Positions 61,632-64,000 of a stretch of DNA of 64,000 nucleotides are shown here, in pieces. The stretch spans positions 79,710-143,709 of the forward strand of contig NZ_JBHSCW010000008.1 of the NCBI RefSeq assembly GCF_042651425.1. The letters are read 5' to 3'. A program made the translations under genes and the position numbers. Each line of letters begins with the position of its first letter. Positions within the stretch are counted from its first letter, which is position 1. The notes under the pieces are model-generated. The model was not told the DNA's origin and made no database searches. It saw nothing but the letters and a program-made list of their open reading frames with translations. Origin of the DNA: Fodinicurvata halophila. GTDB taxonomy: Bacteria; Pseudomonadota; Alphaproteobacteria; Kiloniellales; DSM-21159.

Positions 61632-61964
61632 TCAGATCCCCGTGGTCACGTCGATGGAATGGCCTTCCTCGAGCGTGACCATCGCTTTCTTGTAGTCGGA
61701 ACGCTGTCCGGGACGCCCCCGGAAGCGCTTTGCCTTGCCCTGCTGGCGCAGGGTGTTCACTGCCTTCACCTTCACCTTGAACAGGCCCTCGATCGCAGCG
61801 CGGATCTCCGGCTTGCTGGCCTCGAGAGGCACCTGGAAGGTGACTTGATTGTGTTCGCCGCCCAGGGTGGCTTTTTCGGTGATCACGGGCTTGCGGATCA
61901 ACTCCAGCATCCGCTCGTCGGACACCTTCACCCCGGCTGTCGTGCGGGCACGTCCTTTGCTCAT
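61632..61964 (-). CDS. rplW: 50S ribosomal protein L23
   Basis: A 110-aa tunnel-exit protein, with an N-terminal extension of about 20 residues compared with E. coli. LIRKPVITEKATLGGEHNQVTFQV and the basic loop (RQQGKAKRFRGRPGQRSDYKKAMVTLEEGHSIDV) are typical. It overlaps the rplD stop (ATGA). Confidence 0.97.
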   Translation of the reverse strand: MSKGRARTTAGVKVSDERMLELIRKPVITEKATLGGEHNQVTFQVPLEASKPEIRAAIEGLFKVKVKAVNTLRQQGKAKRFRGRPGQRSDYKKAMVTLEEGHSIDVTTGI

Positions 61965-62581
61965 TTGAGTCGCGCCTCCAGCGCTTCCACCGCTGTGCGG
62001 GTCAGAACCAGTCTGTCGCGGCGCAGAATGTCGTACACGTTGGCGCCCTGCTGCGGCAGGACGTCGACGGTCGGGATGTTGCGCGAAGCGCGCGCAAACA
62101 TCTCGTCGATTTCCGCACCATCGATGATGAGAGTATTGGCCCAGCCAAGCCCCTCGAAGCGCTTGGCGAGTTCCCTCGTCTTATGACTGTCCAGCTTGGC
62201 GCTGTCCAGCACAGAAAGCTTGCCGTCGGCCGCTTTTGCTGACAGGGCCGTCTTAAGGGCCAGCTGGCGGAACTTGCGCGGCAGATCGTGCGCGTAGTCA
62301 CGCGGAGCCGGGCCATGCACTGTACCGCCGCCACGCATGATGTTGGTCTTCATGTCGCCGCGACGGGCACGCCCAGTACCCTTCTGGCGATAGGCCTTCT
62401 GGCTGCGGCCGGACACCTCGCCTCGGGTCAGCGTCTTGTGCGTTCCCGCACGACGGCGCGCCAGCTGCCAATTGACCACCCGCGCCAGGACATCGCGACG
62501 CACAGGAACGGCGAAGACGGAATCGCTCAGCTCGATTTCGCCGTTCTCTTTATTGTCGAGAGTCGTGACCTTCATCTTCAT
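61961..62581 (-). CDS. rplD: 50S ribosomal protein L4
   Basis: A 206-aa tunnel protein; in E. coli it also represses the S10 operon. ARRRAGTHKTLTRGEVSGRSQKAYRQKGTGRARRGD and GGGTVHGPAPRDYAHDLPRKFRQLALKTALSAKA are standard. GGAG 8 bp before ATG 62581 lies inside the end of rplC; a GTG two codons earlier would be closer to it. Confidence 0.98.
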   Translation of the reverse strand: MKMKVTTLDNKENGEIELSDSVFAVPVRRDVLARVVNWQLARRRAGTHKTLTRGEVSGRSQKAYRQKGTGRARRGDMKTNIMRGGGTVHGPAPRDYAHDLPRKFRQLALKTALSAKAADGKLSVLDSAKLDSHKTRELAKRFEGLGWANTLIIDGAEIDEMFARASRNIPTVDVLPQQGANVYDILRRDRLVLTRTAVEALEARLK

Positions 62582-62583
62582 GG

Positions 62584-63414
62584 TCACTGCTCCTTCTTCT
62601 CTTCACTGCCTTCGGGCGCCGCTTCGCCCTCGGTGGGAACCTCGGCCTCACCCGCCGAAGCCTCGGGAGCGGACGCCTCCTCGGAGGATGCGTCAGGTGC
62701 GGGGCTCGCCTCGTTCATGGCGCCACCATTCTCCTGACCAGCCACTTTCAGGCCGGCTGGGAACGGGATGCCTTCCGGCAAGACCGCCTTGTTCGCGTCC
62801 GAGATCAGCAGCCAACCGCCTTCGGCACCCGGAACCGATCCGCGCACCATGACCAGCCCACGTGCCTCGTCGGTTGCAACAACCTCGAGATTCTGCGTCG
62901 TGATCCGGCGGTTACCCATATGGCCCGCCATCTTCTTGCCTTTGAAGACCTTGCCCGGATCCTGCATCTGCCCGGTCGAACCGTGGCTGCGGTGGGTGGC
63001 GGAAACGCCGTGGGTCGCCCGCAGGCCGTGGAACCCATGCCGCTTTATCACACCGGCAAACCCCTTACCGATGCTGGTCCCGACCACGTCGACCTTCTGT
63101 CCGGCCACGAAATGGCTCGGAGAAAGCTCCGCACCTACATCGAGAACCGCATCCTCGGAAACATGGAACTCGGCCAGCTTCTTCTTGGGCGTCACCTTGG
63201 CCTTGGCGAATCGCTCGCGCTCCGGCTTGGAGACGCGGTTCGGCTTCGCCTTGCCGGCGCCCAGCTGAAGGGCCGTGTAGCCATCCTTCTCCTTGGTGCG
63301 AACTGCCACAACCTGACAGTCTTCCATCTGCAGAACGGTCACGGGAACATGTGTTCCGTCTTCCCGGAAAATCCGGGTCATGCCCAGTTTCTGCGCAATA
63401 ATACCCGTGCGCAT
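62584..63414 (-). CDS. rplC: 50S ribosomal protein L3 with long acidic C-terminal tail
   Basis: A 276-aa large-subunit assembly protein. The core carries GIIAQKLGMTRIFREDGTHVPVT, VVGTSIGKGFAGVIKRHGFHG and HRSHGSTGQMQDPGKVFKGKKMAGHMGNRRITTQNL, and reaches its usual end near residue 225. The remaining 48 residues are Ala/Glu/Ser/Pro-rich and acidic (for example EASAPEASAGEAEVPTEGEA). Such tails are seen in some alphaproteobacteria, but their purpose is unknown. Confidence 0.97.
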   Translation of the reverse strand: MRTGIIAQKLGMTRIFREDGTHVPVTVLQMEDCQVVAVRTKEKDGYTALQLGAGKAKPNRVSKPERERFAKAKVTPKKKLAEFHVSEDAVLDVGAELSPSHFVAGQKVDVVGTSIGKGFAGVIKRHGFHGLRATHGVSATHRSHGSTGQMQDPGKVFKGKKMAGHMGNRRITTQNLEVVATDEARGLVMVRGSVPGAEGGWLLISDANKAVLPEGIPFPAGLKVAGQENGGAMNEASPAPDASSEEASAPEASAGEAEVPTEGEAAPEGSEEKKEQ

Positions 63415-63418
63415 CGGA

Positions 63419-63733
63419 TCATCCCTTCAGTTTGATCTCGACGTCGACACCAGCGGCCAGGTCGAGCTTCATCAGCGCATCGACCGTCTGCGGGGTCGGG
63501 TCAACTATGTCGAGCAGCCGCTTGTGCGTCCGCATTTCGAACTGCTCGCGACTCTTCTTGTCGATGTGCGGCGAGCGCAACACCGTGAAACGCTCGATTC
63601 GGGTCGGCAGAGGAATCGGTCCGCGCACGTGCGCCCCCGTCCTCTTGGCCGTGTTCACGATCTCCCCGGTCGACTGATCCAGGACCCGGTGATCGAACGC
63701 CTTCAGGCGAATACGGATATTTTGATGATCCAT
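63419..63733 (-). CDS. rpsJ: 30S ribosomal protein S10
   Basis: A 104-aa small-subunit protein that also serves with NusB in transcription antitermination. IRIRLKAFDHRVLDQSTGEIV, GPIPLPTRIERFTVLRSPHIDKKSREQFE and HKRLLDIVDPTPQTVDALMKLDLAAGVDVEI are invariant. First gene of the S10 set after tuf. Confidence 0.99.
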   Translation of the reverse strand: MDHQNIRIRLKAFDHRVLDQSTGEIVNTAKRTGAHVRGPIPLPTRIERFTVLRSPHIDKKSREQFEMRTHKRLLDIVDPTPQTVDALMKLDLAAGVDVEIKLKG

Positions 63734-63807
63734 TGTTCAGCGCTCGTCCAAAGAGGCCGGCCCGAAGCCACAGCAACGGGCCGGCCGATACACACAAAAA
63801 ACCTGAC

Positions 63808-64000
63808 TCACTCGATGATGGAGGCGACGACGCCTGCCCCGACGGTGCGCCCGCCTTCGCGAATGGCGAAACGCAGGCCCTCGTCCATGGCAATCGGCGC
63901 AATCAGCTCCACGTCCATCGAGACGTTGTCGCCCGGCATCACCATCTCCGTACCCTCCGGCAGCGTCACAATGCCCGTGACGTCCGTCGTGCGGAAATAG
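63808..64000 (-). CDS. tuf: Elongation factor Tu, C-terminal part (cut by window edge)
   Basis: The minus strand is open from the right edge to a TGA at 63808 and encodes the end of EF-Tu domain 3: YFRTTDVTGIVTLPEG, VMPGDNVSMDVELIAPIAMD, FAIREGGRTVGAGVVASIIE. EF-Tu brings aminoacyl-tRNA to the ribosome. tuf upstream of rpsJ is the usual alphaproteobacterial order. Confidence 0.98.
   Translation of the reverse strand, partial: YFRTTDVTGIVTLPEGTEMVMPGDNVSMDVELIAPIAMDEGLRFAIREGGRTVGAGVVASIIE

Overview
The window looks like a GC-rich alphaproteobacterial chromosome, most probably a Rhodospirillales-type lineage. Reasons: the unbroken tuf-S10-spc-alpha ribosomal block including secY-adk, a lid-less 190-aa adenylate kinase, a CIRCE-controlled groESL, the uvrC-pgsA-moaD/moaE neighbourhood, a petP/petR-like MarR-response regulator pair, the lgt-midA-pgeF trio with divergent ubiK, an aerobic CobN-type cobalamin block, and GANTC sites concentrated in one AT-rich spacer. 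Several acidic protein tails (L3, L17, a 131-aa protein) would fit a salt-tolerant organism, but that is only a hint. I see no prophage, insertion sequence, CRISPR array, tRNA or rRNA; it is mostly core chromosome.

Layout. 1-7.0 kb: the edge of a membrane sensor (dCache-HAMP), AMP nucleosidase, inorganic pyrophosphatase, a rhomboid protease, a TauE/SafE permease, and a two-domain APH-like plus P-loop kinase protein. 7.1-11.4 kb: an EamA transporter, groES-groEL behind a perfect CIRCE, msrB, and a short-chain reductase with a pteridine-reductase type active site. 11.4-17.0 kb: an AT-rich spacer with a DnaA-box-like site, then uvrC, pgsA and a molybdenum cofactor run (mobB, moeA, moaD, moaE). 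17-21 kb: ilvE, divergent from a MarR regulator, an OmpR-type response regulator and a sensor kinase. 21-25.2 kb, minus strand: csaA, a phasin behind an 18-bp perfect inverted repeat, a TetR regulator, a YbaK-type deacylase, proC, ybjN and ubiK. 25.3-32.4 kb: lgt, midA, pgeF, a creatinase-like M24 protein, a possible 22-aa membrane peptide, a tandem-domain lipoprotein, a methyltransferase, a PAS protein and an acidic-tailed unknown.

32.4-42.1 kb is a cobalamin region: cobD-cbiB on the plus strand meet a minus-strand run cobU-cobW-cobN-cobO-cobQ headed by a cobalamin riboswitch, with a hairpin covering the cobU ribosome binding site. 42.1-49.5 kb is accessory-like: an exported unknown, an orphan Mla-type ABC ATPase with degenerate catalytic residues, an XRE regulator, a Tat-exported I78-like lipoprotein, a ThDP enzyme, pncA, a YrhK protein, speD-speE and bioY. 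49.5-64 kb is the minus-strand tuf, S10, spc and alpha gene block, ending in a strong terminator after rplQ.

The most interesting items are the degenerate orphan ABC ATPase, the pteridine-reductase-like SDR, the paired palindromic operators (phasin and 43.6 kb), the DnaA-box/GANTC spacer, the metal-ligand-poor M24 protein, and the small-peptide/lipoprotein pair. No wholly new multi-gene system is evident.
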